A DNA stretch of 30,337 nt from Bacteroidales bacterium UBA1754 (GCA_002315615.1 DCHK01000048.1:5708-36044), one strand, 5' to 3'. Counted from the first letter of the stretch, positions 7,218 to 15,534 are shown. Program-made: numbers and translations. Notes: generated by a model not told the origin, from the sequence alone.

Positions 7218-9212
7218 CTACCCTTTTATTTTTTCTTCCAAGCGCTTCAATTCATCGCGAAGACGGGCGGCTTCCATATAATCCATTTCTTTGGCTGCTT
7301 TTTGCATTGCTTTTTTCGTTTTTTCTGCCATTTTTTGCAATTGCTCTTTGCTCAAATATTCCATTAACGGATCGGCTGCCACAGGAATTTCAGGTTCGAT
7401 ATACGCATACGGATTTTGCTTTTTCAAGACGTTTTGTGTATCTTTCACAATGGCTTTTGGCGTGATGTGGTTTTTCTCGTTGTATGCCATTTGCTTTTCT
7501 CTACGATAATTCGTTTCATCAATGGTTTTTTGCATACTTTCCGTAATGTGATCTGCATACATTATGACACGTCCGTTCAGATTTCGTGCAGCACGACCTG
7601 CAGTTTGTGTGAGCGACCTATGCGACCGCAAAAAGCCTTCTTTGTCAGCATCAAGTATTGCCACAAGAGAAACTTCGGGTAAATCCAAACCTTCGCGCAA
7701 AAGATTTACGCCTATCAGCACATCGTAGATGCCTTTTCTGACGTCGTCCATAATTTGCACACGATCGAGTGTATCTACATCAGAATGAATATAATTGCAC
7801 TTTACACCCAATTTTGCGAGATAAGCATTCAGTTCCTCTGCCATACGTTTGGTGAGTGTAGTTACTATCACACGCTCTTTTCGTTCCACACGCACATTTA
7901 TTTCTTCCAATAAATCGTCTATCTGATTCAAACTTGGACGAACATCAATAATGGGGTCGAGCAAACCTGTGGGACGAATTACTTGTTCCACAATCAAACC
8001 ATCGCATTTTGCCAATTCATACTCGGCTGGCGTAGCCGATACATAAATGGTTTGTGGCGTAATAGCGTCAAATTCTTCGAATTTCAGTGGTCGATTATCC
8101 AATGCCGAAGGCAAACGAAATCCATATTCCACAAGATTTACCTTACGAGAACGATCGCCTCCGTACATTGCGTGAATTTGTGGAATTGTAACGTGACTTT
8201 CGTCTATCACCAATAAAAAATCTTTTGGGAAATAATCGAGCAAACAGAATGGTCGTGCACCTGGTTTTCTGCCATCAAAATAACGCGAATAATTTTCTAT
8301 TCCAGAACAATAGCCCAATTCGCGAATCATCTCCAAATCGTAATTCACACGTTCGGTAAGACGTTTTGCTTCGTATTCTTTGCCAATGCTTTCGAAATAC
8401 TTTACTTGTTCCACCATATCGTACTGAATTTCGTTCAGTGCCAATTGCAACCGTTCTTTGTTTGTAACAAAAATATTGGCGGGAAAAATATTATATTCTT
8501 CGTAATGCTCAAAAGAATGTCCACTTTCGGGGTCAACAGCAAGAATTTCATCCACCTCGTCGTCCCAAAAAACTACTCGCAAAACAAAATCGGCGTATGC
8601 AAGAAAAATATCAACCGTTTCGCCTTTTACACGAAAATTTCCACGATGTAAATCAATTTCATTTCGGGTATAAAGACTATCGACCAAACTGCGTAAAAAA
8701 TTATTCCGCACCAATTTTTGTCCCCGTCTGACAGTTACCACATTGCTGTGAAAATCATCGGGATTCCCAATTCCGTACAAGCACGAAACCGACGAAACCA
8801 CCAATACATCCTTTCTGCCCGACAGCAGAGCCGAAGTTGCCGAAAGACGCAGTTTTTCTAACTCTGAATTTATCGCCAAATCTTTTTCAATATACGTGTC
8901 GGTAATCGGCAGATACGCTTCTGGTTGAAAATAGTCGTAATACGACACAAAATACTCTACTGCATTATTCGGGAAAAATGTTTTAAATTCACTATAAAGT
9001 TGCGCCGCAAGTGTTTTGTTATGACTCAAAACAAGTGTAGGCCGCTGAAGTTGTTCAACGACATTGGCAACAGTAAATGTTTTTCCCGAACCTGTTACAC
9101 CAAGCAAAGTTTGATACGGAACGCCCGAACGGACATTCTCCACCAACTGCGCAATAGCCTCCGGTTGGTCGCCCGTAGGTTTATATTTGGAATTAAGTTG
9201 AAACAAATCCAA
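7218..9212 (-). CDS. uvrB: Excinuclease ABC subunit B
   Basis: A 664-residue UvrB, the damage-verifying helicase-like subunit of UvrABC nucleotide excision repair. Walker A GVTGSGKT is at 38-45, the DNA-inserting beta-hairpin region YYDYFQPEAY at 91-100, the DESH box follows, and the C-terminal UVR motif that contacts UvrC is in the last 35 residues (DYMEAARLRDELKRLEEKI). Length is normal. The start must be TTG at 9212: the frame closes at a stop eight codons upstream (TAG at 9230-9228) with no ATG or GTG between, and DLFQLNSKYKPTGDQP aligns with the usual N-terminus. The TTG sits one base after the stop of the pspC-like gene, so translation is probably coupled. Confidence 0.96.
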   Translation of the reverse strand: MDLFQLNSKYKPTGDQPEAIAQLVENVRSGVPYQTLLGVTGSGKTFTVANVVEQLQRPTLVLSHNKTLAAQLYSEFKTFFPNNAVEYFVSYYDYFQPEAYLPITDTYIEKDLAINSELEKLRLSATSALLSGRKDVLVVSSVSCLYGIGNPDDFHSNVVTVRRGQKLVRNNFLRSLVDSLYTRNEIDLHRGNFRVKGETVDIFLAYADFVLRVVFWDDEVDEILAVDPESGHSFEHYEEYNIFPANIFVTNKERLQLALNEIQYDMVEQVKYFESIGKEYEAKRLTERVNYDLEMIRELGYCSGIENYSRYFDGRKPGARPFCLLDYFPKDFLLVIDESHVTIPQIHAMYGGDRSRKVNLVEYGFRLPSALDNRPLKFEEFDAITPQTIYVSATPAEYELAKCDGLIVEQVIRPTGLLDPIIDVRPSLNQIDDLLEEINVRVERKERVIVTTLTKRMAEELNAYLAKLGVKCNYIHSDVDTLDRVQIMDDVRKGIYDVLIGVNLLREGLDLPEVSLVAILDADKEGFLRSHRSLTQTAGRAARNLNGRVIMYADHITESMQKTIDETNYRREKQMAYNEKNHITPKAIVKDTQNVLKKQNPYAYIEPEIPVAADPLMEYLSKEQLQKMAEKTKKAMQKAAKEMDYMEAARLRDELKRLEEKIKG

Positions 9213-9213
9213 A

Positions 9214-9402
9214 TTATGCCTTAGGTGCTATAAGCCAAGCGATTACGTAGATAAGAAGTCCGCAGCCTCCACAAAGAGTAAATACGACAAACAATAGACG
9301 AAGTATTGTAGAATCAACATTCAAATATTCTGCCAATCCACCACAAACGCCACCAAGTTTTTTGTCAGTAGCCGACAATCTAAATTTCTTTGGTTCTTCC
9401 AT
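9214..9402 (-). CDS. PspC-domain small membrane protein
   Basis: A 62-residue protein made almost entirely of a PspC domain: FRLSATDKKLGGVCGGLAEYLNVDSTILRLLFVVF followed by a glycine-cysteine rich turn and a hydrophobic segment ending AWLIAPKA. The two hydrophobic stretches (about 32-43 and 46-58) suggest a membrane-embedded helical hairpin. E. coli PspC regulates the phage shock response; small stand-alone PspC proteins are common in Bacteroidota and their role is not clear. It is immediately upstream of uvrB, one base apart. A -7 element (TAATTTTG, 9433-9426) lies 24 bases upstream. Confidence 0.88.
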   Translation of the reverse strand: MEEPKKFRLSATDKKLGGVCGGLAEYLNVDSTILRLLFVVFTLCGGCGLLIYVIAWLIAPKA

Positions 9403-9425
9403 AATTTATTTTGATTTTATTTCTG

Positions 9426-9433
9426 CAAAATTA
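9426..9433 (-). promoter_or_regulatory. Putative -7 element for pspC-uvrB
   Basis: Minus-strand TAATTTTG matches TAnnTTTG, 24 bases before the pspC-like start codon. No clear -33 partner is visible. Confidence 0.5.
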
Positions 9434-9463
9434 CAAAAAAGAAAAATATTCTCATCTACAAGT

Positions 9464-10357
9464 TTACACTCTTTTTCTACTGCGATTGACCAACGCGACA
9501 CCACCGAAAACAAGTGCTGCTGCAACAATTTTCACAATAGTGAGTCTATCCATACCAAGATAAATGCCCAATGCTGCAGCTATCATTGGTTGTATGTATG
9601 AATACATACTGACCAACGTGGGGCGAATACATTTTTGTGCAAATGGAATAAGAAAGTACGAAACAAATGTGGCAAAAATCACTACAAAACCGACATTCAA
9701 AAGCAAATCAAGCGACATTGACGCATATTTTATACGGCAAAGCGATGGCAAATCAAATGGTACACTGAGCAACACTGAAAAAAGAAACATCCATTTCATA
9801 AACGTAACCACACTGTATTTCTCAATCAACGGACGGAAAATTCCAAGATAAAACGCAAAACAAGCGGCATTGCAAATCATCAACACCACACCCATCGGTG
9901 TAGTTTGAACATCGGTTTCGGAATACGCACTATTGAAAATTATCATCAGCACACCAACAAAACTGATAAAAACACCCGATGATTTTTTCCACGTAATCGG
10001 TTCTTTTAGGAAAATGGCAGAAACGAACATCGTGATAATGGGCGAAATAGATGCAATGACAGCCACATCAAAAGGCGTCGTCATCGTAACAGCCTTTAGG
10101 AAAGAGATTTGCGTAAGGTACAATCCAAAAAGTGACGCAACAAATATTTTTGGGAAATCACGTTTTTCAACCTTTTCCGAAGGCATAAAAAATGACACCA
10201 TCCAAAATAGCAAAGCCGCTCCTATTGCCCTAAAACAAAACATATCGAGTGGAGATATTGTACCATCTAAAGCAATATTTTTGCACGAAATAATATTAAA
10301 ACCAAATATTATATATGCAACGGCCGCAGCGATATGTCCAGGCAAAGTACTCTTCAT
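9464..10357 (-). CDS. DMT-family (EamA) transporter
   Basis: A 297-residue polytopic membrane protein with two EamA repeats: about ten hydrophobic segments, the first repeat opening HIAAAVAYIIFGFNIISCKN and ending in SFVGVLMIIFN, the second opening GVVLMICNAACFAFYLGIFRP and ending in YLGMDRLTIVKIVAAALVFGGVALVNRSRKR. The basic C-terminus is typical of this drug/metabolite superfamily, whose members usually export amino acids or other small metabolites. Substrate cannot be told from sequence. It stands alone; a -7 element (TACCTTTG, 10388-10381) is 23 bases upstream. Confidence 0.9.
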   Translation of the reverse strand: MKSTLPGHIAAAVAYIIFGFNIISCKNIALDGTISPLDMFCFRAIGAALLFWMVSFFMPSEKVEKRDFPKIFVASLFGLYLTQISFLKAVTMTTPFDVAVIASISPIITMFVSAIFLKEPITWKKSSGVFISFVGVLMIIFNSAYSETDVQTTPMGVVLMICNAACFAFYLGIFRPLIEKYSVVTFMKWMFLFSVLLSVPFDLPSLCRIKYASMSLDLLLNVGFVVIFATFVSYFLIPFAQKCIRPTLVSMYSYIQPMIAAALGIYLGMDRLTIVKIVAAALVFGGVALVNRSRKRV

Positions 10358-10380
10358 CTAAAATCGTAAATTTTGATGCG

Positions 10381-10388
10381 CAAAGGTA
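10381..10388 (-). promoter_or_regulatory. Putative -7 element for the EamA transporter gene
   Basis: Minus-strand TACCTTTG matches TAnnTTTG and lies 23 bases before the start codon. A -33 match is not obvious. Confidence 0.5.
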
Positions 10389-10416
10389 CAAAATTTAGAA
10401 AAAATTAGCACGAAGA

Positions 10417-10448
10417 TTTGCCAATAAGAAAAAAATATCATACATTTG
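10417..10448 (+). promoter_or_regulatory. Promoter of rplS
   Basis: TTTG (10417-10420), 20-base spacer, TACATTTG (10441-10448): both Bacteroidota promoter elements at the right spacing. The predicted start near 10455 leaves a leader of about 75 bases before rplS. Confidence 0.78.
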
Positions 10449-10454
10449 CAGTCC

Positions 10455-10529
10455 GAAAATCGCAATCACTTACGGAATTAAAGCGAGGTCCGTAACATTG
10501 TTAATGTCAAACTTTTTATATAAAAAGAA
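10455..10529 (+). promoter_or_regulatory. Structured 5' leader of rplS
   Basis: Three adjacent inverted repeats: TACGGA/TCCGTA (10471-10476 with 10489-10494), ACATT/AATGT (10495-10499 with 10503-10507), and CTTTTT/AAAAAG (10512-10517 with 10522-10527), the last ending two bases before the rplS ATG. Ribosomal protein genes often have autoregulatory leaders; whether this is one is inference. An 11-codon frame (ATG 10504 to TAA 10539) also overlaps the rplS start. Confidence 0.45.
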
Positions 10530-10883
10530 ATGGATTTAATAAAAGTTGCTGAAGAAGCATTCAAAGGCGAAGTAAAAGAATATCCTTCGTTCAAAAGTGG
10601 TGACACAATCACAATTGCTTACAAAATTAAAGAAGGTAACAAAGAACGTGTACAACAATACCGCGGTGTTGTTATCAAAATTACAGGACACGCTGACAAA
10701 AAAAGATTCACAGTTCGTAAAATTTCTGATGGTGTAGGCGTAGAAAGAATTTTCCCATTGAACTCTCCATTTATCGAAAGCATTAAATTGGAAAAAGTTG
10801 GTAAAGTTCGTCGTGCTAAATTGTACTACTTAAGAGACCTTACTGGTAAAAAAGCAAGAATTAAAGACAAAAAATCGAATTAA
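10530..10883 (+). CDS. rplS: 50S ribosomal protein L19
   Basis: A 117-residue L19, which sits at the 30S-50S interface (bridge B8 region). The family motifs are plain: FKSGDTITIAYKIKEGNKERVQQYRGVVI, the SDGVGVERIFPLNSPFIESI segment, and KVRRAKLYYLRDLTGKKARIK at the C-terminus. Length is usual. It has its own promoter and a terminator straight after it, so it is probably expressed alone rather than with trmD/rimM as in many other phyla. Codon use (CGT, GGT, AAC) looks like that of a highly expressed gene. Confidence 0.97.
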   Translation: MDLIKVAEEAFKGEVKEYPSFKSGDTITIAYKIKEGNKERVQQYRGVVIKITGHADKKRFTVRKISDGVGVERIFPLNSPFIESIKLEKVGKVRRAKLYYLRDLTGKKARIKDKKSN

Positions 10884-10910
10884 TTTTTCTTTTCCTAAGA
10901 ATATTTCTAA

Positions 10911-10944
10911 AAGAAGCATTTTTTCACGAAGTGCTTCTTTTTTT
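10911..10944 (+). terminator. Intrinsic terminator after rplS
   Basis: AAGAAGCA (10911-10918) pairs with TGCTTCTT (10932-10939), followed by a run of T to 10944. It ends 13 bases before the hemW start codon. Confidence 0.88.
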
Positions 10945-10957
10945 ATTTTATCACAAC

Positions 10958-12082
10958 GTGGCGGGCATTTACATACATATACCTTTCTGCAAAAAAAAAT
11001 GTTTTTATTGCGATTTCTACTCTACCGCAAATATGACTTTGCGCAGCGAACTAATTGATGCACTATGCAAAGAAATCGACATTAGGAAAGACTACATTAA
11101 AAACGATGTCCATACGATTTATTTCGGTGGAGGAACACCATCGTTGCTCACTGGCGAAGAACTAAAAAAGATTTTCGATGCACTGAGCGAGAATTACGAT
11201 TTAAGTATTACCGAAGAAATTACTATTGAAGTAAATCCTGACGACATCACCGAAGATTATGCAAAAATGCTCGTTTCATTGGGATTCAATCGCGTGAGCG
11301 TTGGCATACAGTCTTTTGACGACAACGAACTGAAAAACATCAATCGCCGACACACTTCGCAACAAGCCATAAATGCTATTTCGACACTAAAACAAGCAGG
11401 AATCAAAAATATCAGCATCGATTTGATTTTTGGACTGCCACAGCAAACACTTTTTTCGTGGGAGAAAAATTTACAAAAAGCCATTTCGCTTGACGTTCAG
11501 CACATTTCGGCATATTCGCTCAGTTACGAAGAAAACACAGTTTTATGGCAAAAACTGAAACAAAAAGAAATTCTTCCAATAGACGAAAATCTATCGCTTG
11601 AAATGTTTAAAAGTTTAGTCAAATACTTGACTGACAATAATTTTGAACATTACGAAATATCCAATTTCGCAAAAAGTGGCTTTCGCTCAAAACACAACTC
11701 AAACTATTGGAACAGCACATCCTACTTAGGCATTGGACCTGCGGCACACTCCTTCGACGGAAATTCCAGACAATGGAACATTCGCGACACAAAAAAATAC
11801 ATTCAATTGATAAATAACGGAAATGCGTTTTTTGAAAAAGAAAATTTGAGCAACGAAGAAAAATACAACGATTTAATTATCACATCTTTACGAACTTGCG
11901 AAGGATTAAAAACGGAACTTATTGCAAAACTTTTTGGCAAAAAACTACATTCACATTGCCTACAAAACGCGCAAAAATGGATTGAGCAAGGGAAAATGAC
12001 ACTCGAAAACGGAACTCTAAGATTGGCAAACGATGGCATTTTCATCTCTGACACTATTTTTTCGGACTTGATTTACATTTAG
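10958..12082 (+). CDS. hemW: Radical SAM heme chaperone HemW (oxygen-independent coproporphyrinogen oxidase-like)
   Basis: A 374-residue radical SAM protein. The N-terminal AGIYIHIPFCKKKCFYCDF carries the CxxxCxxC cluster motif (Cys 11, 15, 18), followed by the SAM-binding YFGGGTPS and the HemN-type C-terminal domain. Length and N-terminus fit HemW, which binds heme and delivers it to respiratory enzymes, rather than true HemN. I chose GTG at 10958: the longer frame from GTG 10931 starts inside the rplS terminator hairpin and adds unlike residues (LLFLFYHN). It is followed 48 bp on by era. Confidence 0.92.
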   Translation: MAGIYIHIPFCKKKCFYCDFYSTANMTLRSELIDALCKEIDIRKDYIKNDVHTIYFGGGTPSLLTGEELKKIFDALSENYDLSITEEITIEVNPDDITEDYAKMLVSLGFNRVSVGIQSFDDNELKNINRRHTSQQAINAISTLKQAGIKNISIDLIFGLPQQTLFSWEKNLQKAISLDVQHISAYSLSYEENTVLWQKLKQKEILPIDENLSLEMFKSLVKYLTDNNFEHYEISNFAKSGFRSKHNSNYWNSTSYLGIGPAAHSFDGNSRQWNIRDTKKYIQLINNGNAFFEKENLSNEEKYNDLIITSLRTCEGLKTELIAKLFGKKLHSHCLQNAQKWIEQGKMTLENGTLRLANDGIFISDTIFSDLIYI

Positions 12083-12096
12083 AGTAATATTTTTAG

Positions 12097-12104
12097 TAGT
12101 TTTG
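12097..12104 (+). promoter_or_regulatory. Putative -7 element for era
   Basis: TAGTTTTG matches TAnnTTTG, 26 bases before the era ATG, suggesting era has its own promoter behind hemW. No clear -33 element. Confidence 0.45.
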
Positions 12105-12130
12105 TAAAATAAAGAAAACCAAATAATTTT

Positions 12131-13030
12131 ATGGACGAAAATCACAGAGCGGGATTTGTAAATATCGTAGGAAATCCTAATGTTGGAAAATCGACACTGA
12201 TGAATGCGTTGGTAGGCGAAAGAATTTCTATCATCACATCAAAGGCACAAACTACGCGCCACAGAATTATGGGCATAGTGAATGGCGATGATTTTCAGAT
12301 AGTTTACTCCGACACTCCTGGCGTACTAAAACCACACTACCGCTTGCAAGAATCAATGCTCGAATATTCGGAATCGGCACTCACCGACGCCGACATACTT
12401 TTGTATGTAACCGATGTAATTGACTCTTTCGACAAAAATGCTGATTTTTTGGAACAAATAAAAAAACATACAGCCAAGACAATTCTTATAATCAACAAAA
12501 TTGACTTGACCGACCAAGATACACTGATAGGTCTTGTTGAACAATGGCAAAAAATACTTCCAAATGCAGAAATTATTCCTGTTTCGGCAATGGAAAAATT
12601 CAATGTCGATGTTCTTTTCAAACGCATTAAGGAATTACTGCCATTTTCTCCACCATTTTTCGAGAAAGATGCACTAACCGACAAACCTGCCCGATTCTTT
12701 GTAACGGAAATTATTAGAGAAAAAATTCTGCTTAACTACGACAAAGAAGTGCCGTATTCGGTAGAAGTTGTTGTAGAACGTTTTGCCGAAGACACAAAAA
12801 TGATACGCATCAATGCCACCATCGTTGTGGAACGCGAATCGCAAAAAGGAATTATTATTGGTCATAAAGGTTCGTCGCTCAAAAAAGTAGGAATGGAAGC
12901 GCGCAAAGACATTGAAGATTTCTTCGAGAAAAAAGTTTATCTGGAACTCTTTGTAAAAGTCGAAAAAGACTGGCGCAACAAAGACAAAATGCTTAAAAAT
13001 TTCGGGTATCAGTTAGATAATCAGAAATAA
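12131..13030 (+). CDS. era: GTPase Era
   Basis: A 299-residue ribosome-assembly GTPase that binds 16S rRNA near its 3' end. G1 GNPNVGKST (14-22), switch TTRHRIMG, G3 DTPG (about 63-66), G4 NKID (about 121-124) and the KH domain (about 205-285, with the core VERESQKGIIIGHKGSSLKKVG split by a short linker) are all present. Length is normal. The gene ends in TAA inside a run of 7-bp repeats (GAAATAA GAAACGA TAAACGA ...) and converges on the mltF-like gene. Confidence 0.97.
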   Translation: MDENHRAGFVNIVGNPNVGKSTLMNALVGERISIITSKAQTTRHRIMGIVNGDDFQIVYSDTPGVLKPHYRLQESMLEYSESALTDADILLYVTDVIDSFDKNADFLEQIKKHTAKTILIINKIDLTDQDTLIGLVEQWQKILPNAEIIPVSAMEKFNVDVLFKRIKELLPFSPPFFEKDALTDKPARFFVTEIIREKILLNYDKEVPYSVEVVVERFAEDTKMIRINATIVVERESQKGIIIGHKGSSLKKVGMEARKDIEDFFEKKVYLELFVKVEKDWRNKDKMLKNFGYQLDNQK

Positions 13031-13065
13031 GAAACGATAAACGAGAAGCAAGAGACAAGAAAAAA
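13024..13065 (+). repeat. Degenerate heptamer tandem tract at the end of era
   Basis: Six consecutive 7-bp units: GAAATAA, GAAACGA, TAAACGA, GAAGCAA, GAGACAA, GAAAAAA. The era stop codon is the last three bases of the first unit. The same unit family follows the MORN-repeat gene. Confidence 0.7.
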
Positions 13066-13076
13066 ACAATATTTTT

Positions 13077-14441
13077 TTATTTCGTTCTCTTTTTGTATTC
13101 TTCATAATGCCGAAGAACCTCGTGCACAAAAGTTACGGTTTCGTTTCCACGACTGTAACCATATTTGCACATTGTAGTGTCTGAAAAGACAGTTGAATCG
13201 CTTTTCAAAATCATATACGGCGCCACATCTTCCCATTTATCGCGATTTTTACCTGCTTTTTGCGCCATTGCACGTGCATCGAAAATATGTGCCACACCAG
13301 AATTATAGGCTGCAAGCACAAATTTTGTTCGTTCTTCCTTATCTTGTATATTTTTGAAAATTCGTTGCATTTCTTCAATATTTCTTGCGCCTGCTTTTAT
13401 ATTTTTATCAGGGTCAAAAATGTGCGATTCTTCAAGTCCCATTCGTTTGGCAGTAGGAACAGTAAGTTGCATAAGTCCCTTTGCTCCAGAACCCGATTCT
13501 GCCGTAGGATCGAATTTTGATTCTTGAAACGAAACCGCCATCAACAAACGCCAATCCCAGTTTATATCTTTTGCGTATTTTTTAAATAAATCATCGTACG
13601 GCGAAGTTCCCTTGTCGCTAAAATAAGGATGAACATTGTGCGAAAGCAAGTAATTTTTGTTGACAAAATACTTTTTATAAAGAGCGATGAATCTTTTGTC
13701 ATTCTTAATATTTTTCAGCCAATCATCTACTTTTTTGTATAGCAAAGGCGATGTTTTTCTAACAGTCCAAGAGCAATGTTGCGATATGCCAATTTGCAAA
13801 GAATGGTCGATATTACGGAAATATGTTTTGTTAAGCATTGCAATTTCTTTATCCGTCACCGTATAAGAAATTTCGTGACGCGCCACTTTTTCTATCAGTT
13901 TGTCGGTAGAAAGTGTATCTTCCAAAACTATCTTTATGATACCACCAAGTTCATCGTTAATGTTTTGCAGACACAAAGCATATTTTGAATTTCGTGGCAC
14001 GTGCACTTCTTTTGCATAAAGTTGTTCGGCGCTCGTTATCATTGTATCCGAAACCGACTGAACAAGTACCGTAAATGTATTAAAATCATCGGTCATAAAG
14101 AGCATATTTTCTTTTGCCGAATTAAATTCCGGATAGCGAAAAGCAATTAAATCGCCATCTCCATGCATCAGCATTTTGGATAATTCCATAAAATTTGGCG
14201 CCAATTTTACTTCAACTTCAAGATTCAAATCCTCCGCCAACATTTTACTCAAATCGTACTGAAAACCTTTTGACTGATTGTCATCTACAAAATACGATGT
14301 AGAGCCTTCAAGCGTCAACACCACAAGTTTGCCATTTTTCTCTATTTCTGGCAAATCTCTGTTACATACTCCAGTATTGTTGCCAACACAAGAATACATC
14401 GCAACCAAAAAACACAATATGACAAACTTGAAAAATTTCAT
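13077..14441 (-). CDS. mltF: MltF-like membrane-bound lytic transglycosylase (lipoprotein)
   Basis: A 454-residue two-domain protein: an N-terminal periplasmic substrate-binding-like domain (family 3, about residues 40-265, containing FQYDLSKMLAEDLNLEVEVK) and a C-terminal SLT lysozyme-like domain (catalytic Glu in AVSFQESKFDP, then GAKGLMQLTVPTA and LAAYNSGVAHI). Such enzymes cleave peptidoglycan glycan strands to 1,6-anhydro ends. The start at ATG 14441 gives a lipoprotein signal MKFFKFVILCFLVAMYSC with Cys 18 as the likely lipid site. It overlaps the stop codon of the upstream exonuclease gene (ATGA), so the two are translationally coupled. A start six codons further upstream is possible but would spoil the signal peptide. 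Confidence 0.9.
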   Translation of the reverse strand: MKFFKFVILCFLVAMYSCVGNNTGVCNRDLPEIEKNGKLVVLTLEGSTSYFVDDNQSKGFQYDLSKMLAEDLNLEVEVKLAPNFMELSKMLMHGDGDLIAFRYPEFNSAKENMLFMTDDFNTFTVLVQSVSDTMITSAEQLYAKEVHVPRNSKYALCLQNINDELGGIIKIVLEDTLSTDKLIEKVARHEISYTVTDKEIAMLNKTYFRNIDHSLQIGISQHCSWTVRKTSPLLYKKVDDWLKNIKNDKRFIALYKKYFVNKNYLLSHNVHPYFSDKGTSPYDDLFKKYAKDINWDWRLLMAVSFQESKFDPTAESGSGAKGLMQLTVPTAKRMGLEESHIFDPDKNIKAGARNIEEMQRIFKNIQDKEERTKFVLAAYNSGVAHIFDARAMAQKAGKNRDKWEDVAPYMILKSDSTVFSDTTMCKYGYSRGNETVTFVHEVLRHYEEYKKRTK

Positions 14442-15178
14442 TTTACGTGTTCCACACAATCATCGTTAATAGTTGGTAGCCCTTGCATTTTAAGGAAAAG
14501 TCGCGCTGTAGCCAAAACGTCCTTTTCGCAATAGGTAGCAATTCGTTCTACATTTTTTTCTTCATAATAAACTTCTGCCACCTGACTTCCGTCAATATCG
14601 TCTTTTGGCGTAGGAATGCCAAAAATATGCGTCAACAGTTTCAACGAAGTATAGTTTTTATAATCGCCAAATCGCCACAACTCTAATGTATCAAAGAAAT
14701 GCACATTCCAAGGTTTCTCACCTGCCACATCAAGAATTTCGGGCAATGCTATACCGTTAATAAGCATACGGCGCGCGATATATGGGGCATCAAATTCCTT
14801 GATATTGTGTCCACAAAGGTTATTTTCTAAACCCGAATAACTTTTTCGCAGCAATGATGCAAAATCTTCAAGCAATTTTTTCTCGTCGTCGCCATAAAAC
14901 GATTTCAAACGAATGATTTGTTCTTTTTTATCGCCACGTTGCAAATTGGTAATAAAACCCACCGAAATGCAAACAATCTTGCCAAATTCAGAATAAATTC
15001 CCGCACTATTTAAGTAACCATACTCTGGCGTAGCATCTTCGGGGAAACGAGATTTTGTTTGTCCAAATTTTATTTCCCAAAGCAATTTATCTTCATCGGT
15101 AAGCGATGGATAATCGTAGGTTTGTGGAACTGTTTCTATATCGAGAAAAAGTATTTTATCTAACTTAAATTTCAACAT
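14438..15178 (-). CDS. DEDD 3'-5' exonuclease, PolB-exonuclease-like (PF10108 type)
   Basis: A 246-residue protein with the three exonuclease motifs of the DEDD superfamily: FLDIETVPQ (Asp 13, Glu 15), GHNIKEFDAPYIARRM (motif II), and YCEKDVLATARLFLKM (motif III, Asp and an upstream Tyr, hence DEDDy). This matches the stand-alone proofreading-like exonucleases related to DNA polymerase B that are common in Bacteroidota; their exact role in DNA repair or turnover is not settled. The downstream mltF gene starts within its TGA stop. Its promoter region is shared with the divergent Dabb gene. Confidence 0.87.
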   Translation of the reverse strand: MLKFKLDKILFLDIETVPQTYDYPSLTDEDKLLWEIKFGQTKSRFPEDATPEYGYLNSAGIYSEFGKIVCISVGFITNLQRGDKKEQIIRLKSFYGDDEKKLLEDFASLLRKSYSGLENNLCGHNIKEFDAPYIARRMLINGIALPEILDVAGEKPWNVHFFDTLELWRFGDYKNYTSLKLLTHIFGIPTPKDDIDGSQVAEVYYEEKNVERIATYCEKDVLATARLFLKMQGLPTINDDCVEHVK

Positions 15179-15193
15179 AATCGAGTATTTTCT

Positions 15194-15201
15194 TAATTTT
15201 G
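15194..15201 (+). promoter_or_regulatory. Putative -7 element for the Dabb gene
   Basis: TAATTTTG matches TAnnTTTG and lies 33 bases before the ATG at 15235. On the opposite strand the same few bases contain a near match (CATATTTG, 15212-15205 region) for the divergent exonuclease gene, so the two promoters probably overlap. Confidence 0.5.
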
Positions 15202-15234
15202 CAAATATGGAATAAAAATAATAAATTTTATATT

Positions 15235-15534
15235 ATGATTAAACACATCGTACTATTTAAACTCAAAAATTTTTCATCGGAAAGTGAAAAATTGGCAAAA
15301 ATGAACGAAATCAAAACGAAATTGGAAGCATTAAAATCGAAGATTGATTTTTTGCGCGATATTAGAGTGGACATTTGTTGCAATCCTAATGAAGAATTTG
15401 ACCTTTGTTTAGACTCAACTGTTGACAATATGCAAGACCTTGCCGCCTATGCAGGACATCCAGAACACGTAGCAGTGCTTAAAATTATTCGCGAAGTCTT
15501 AGAAAAACGTGCTTGCGTTGACTACGAATTTTAA
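15235..15534 (+). CDS. Dabb-family (stress-responsive alpha/beta barrel) protein
   Basis: A 99-residue protein with the Dabb pattern: MIKHIVLFKLKNF at the start, a middle segment KIDFLRDIRVDICCNPNEEFDLCLDSTVDNMQDL, and the conserved YAGHPEHVAVLKIIREVLEKRACVDYEF ending. Members form dimeric ferredoxin-like barrels; biochemical roles vary and are mostly unknown. The start is ATG 15235; an upstream in-frame ATG at 15208 or TTG at 15199 overlaps or crowds the promoter and adds unlike residues. It is monocistronic, closed by the terminator at 15554. Confidence 0.87.
   Translation: MIKHIVLFKLKNFSSESEKLAKMNEIKTKLEALKSKIDFLRDIRVDICCNPNEEFDLCLDSTVDNMQDLAAYAGHPEHVAVLKIIREVLEKRACVDYEF

Noticed and set aside
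10931..10957. Upstream GTG start for hemW
   Set aside because: It lies within the rplS terminator stem and T-run; the conserved HemW N-terminus begins at GTG 10958.
14442..14459. Six-codon upstream extension of the mltF-like gene
   Set aside because: It places a Cys-Gly-Thr-Arg segment before the lipoprotein signal; ATG 14441 gives a clean signal peptide and an ATGA overlap.
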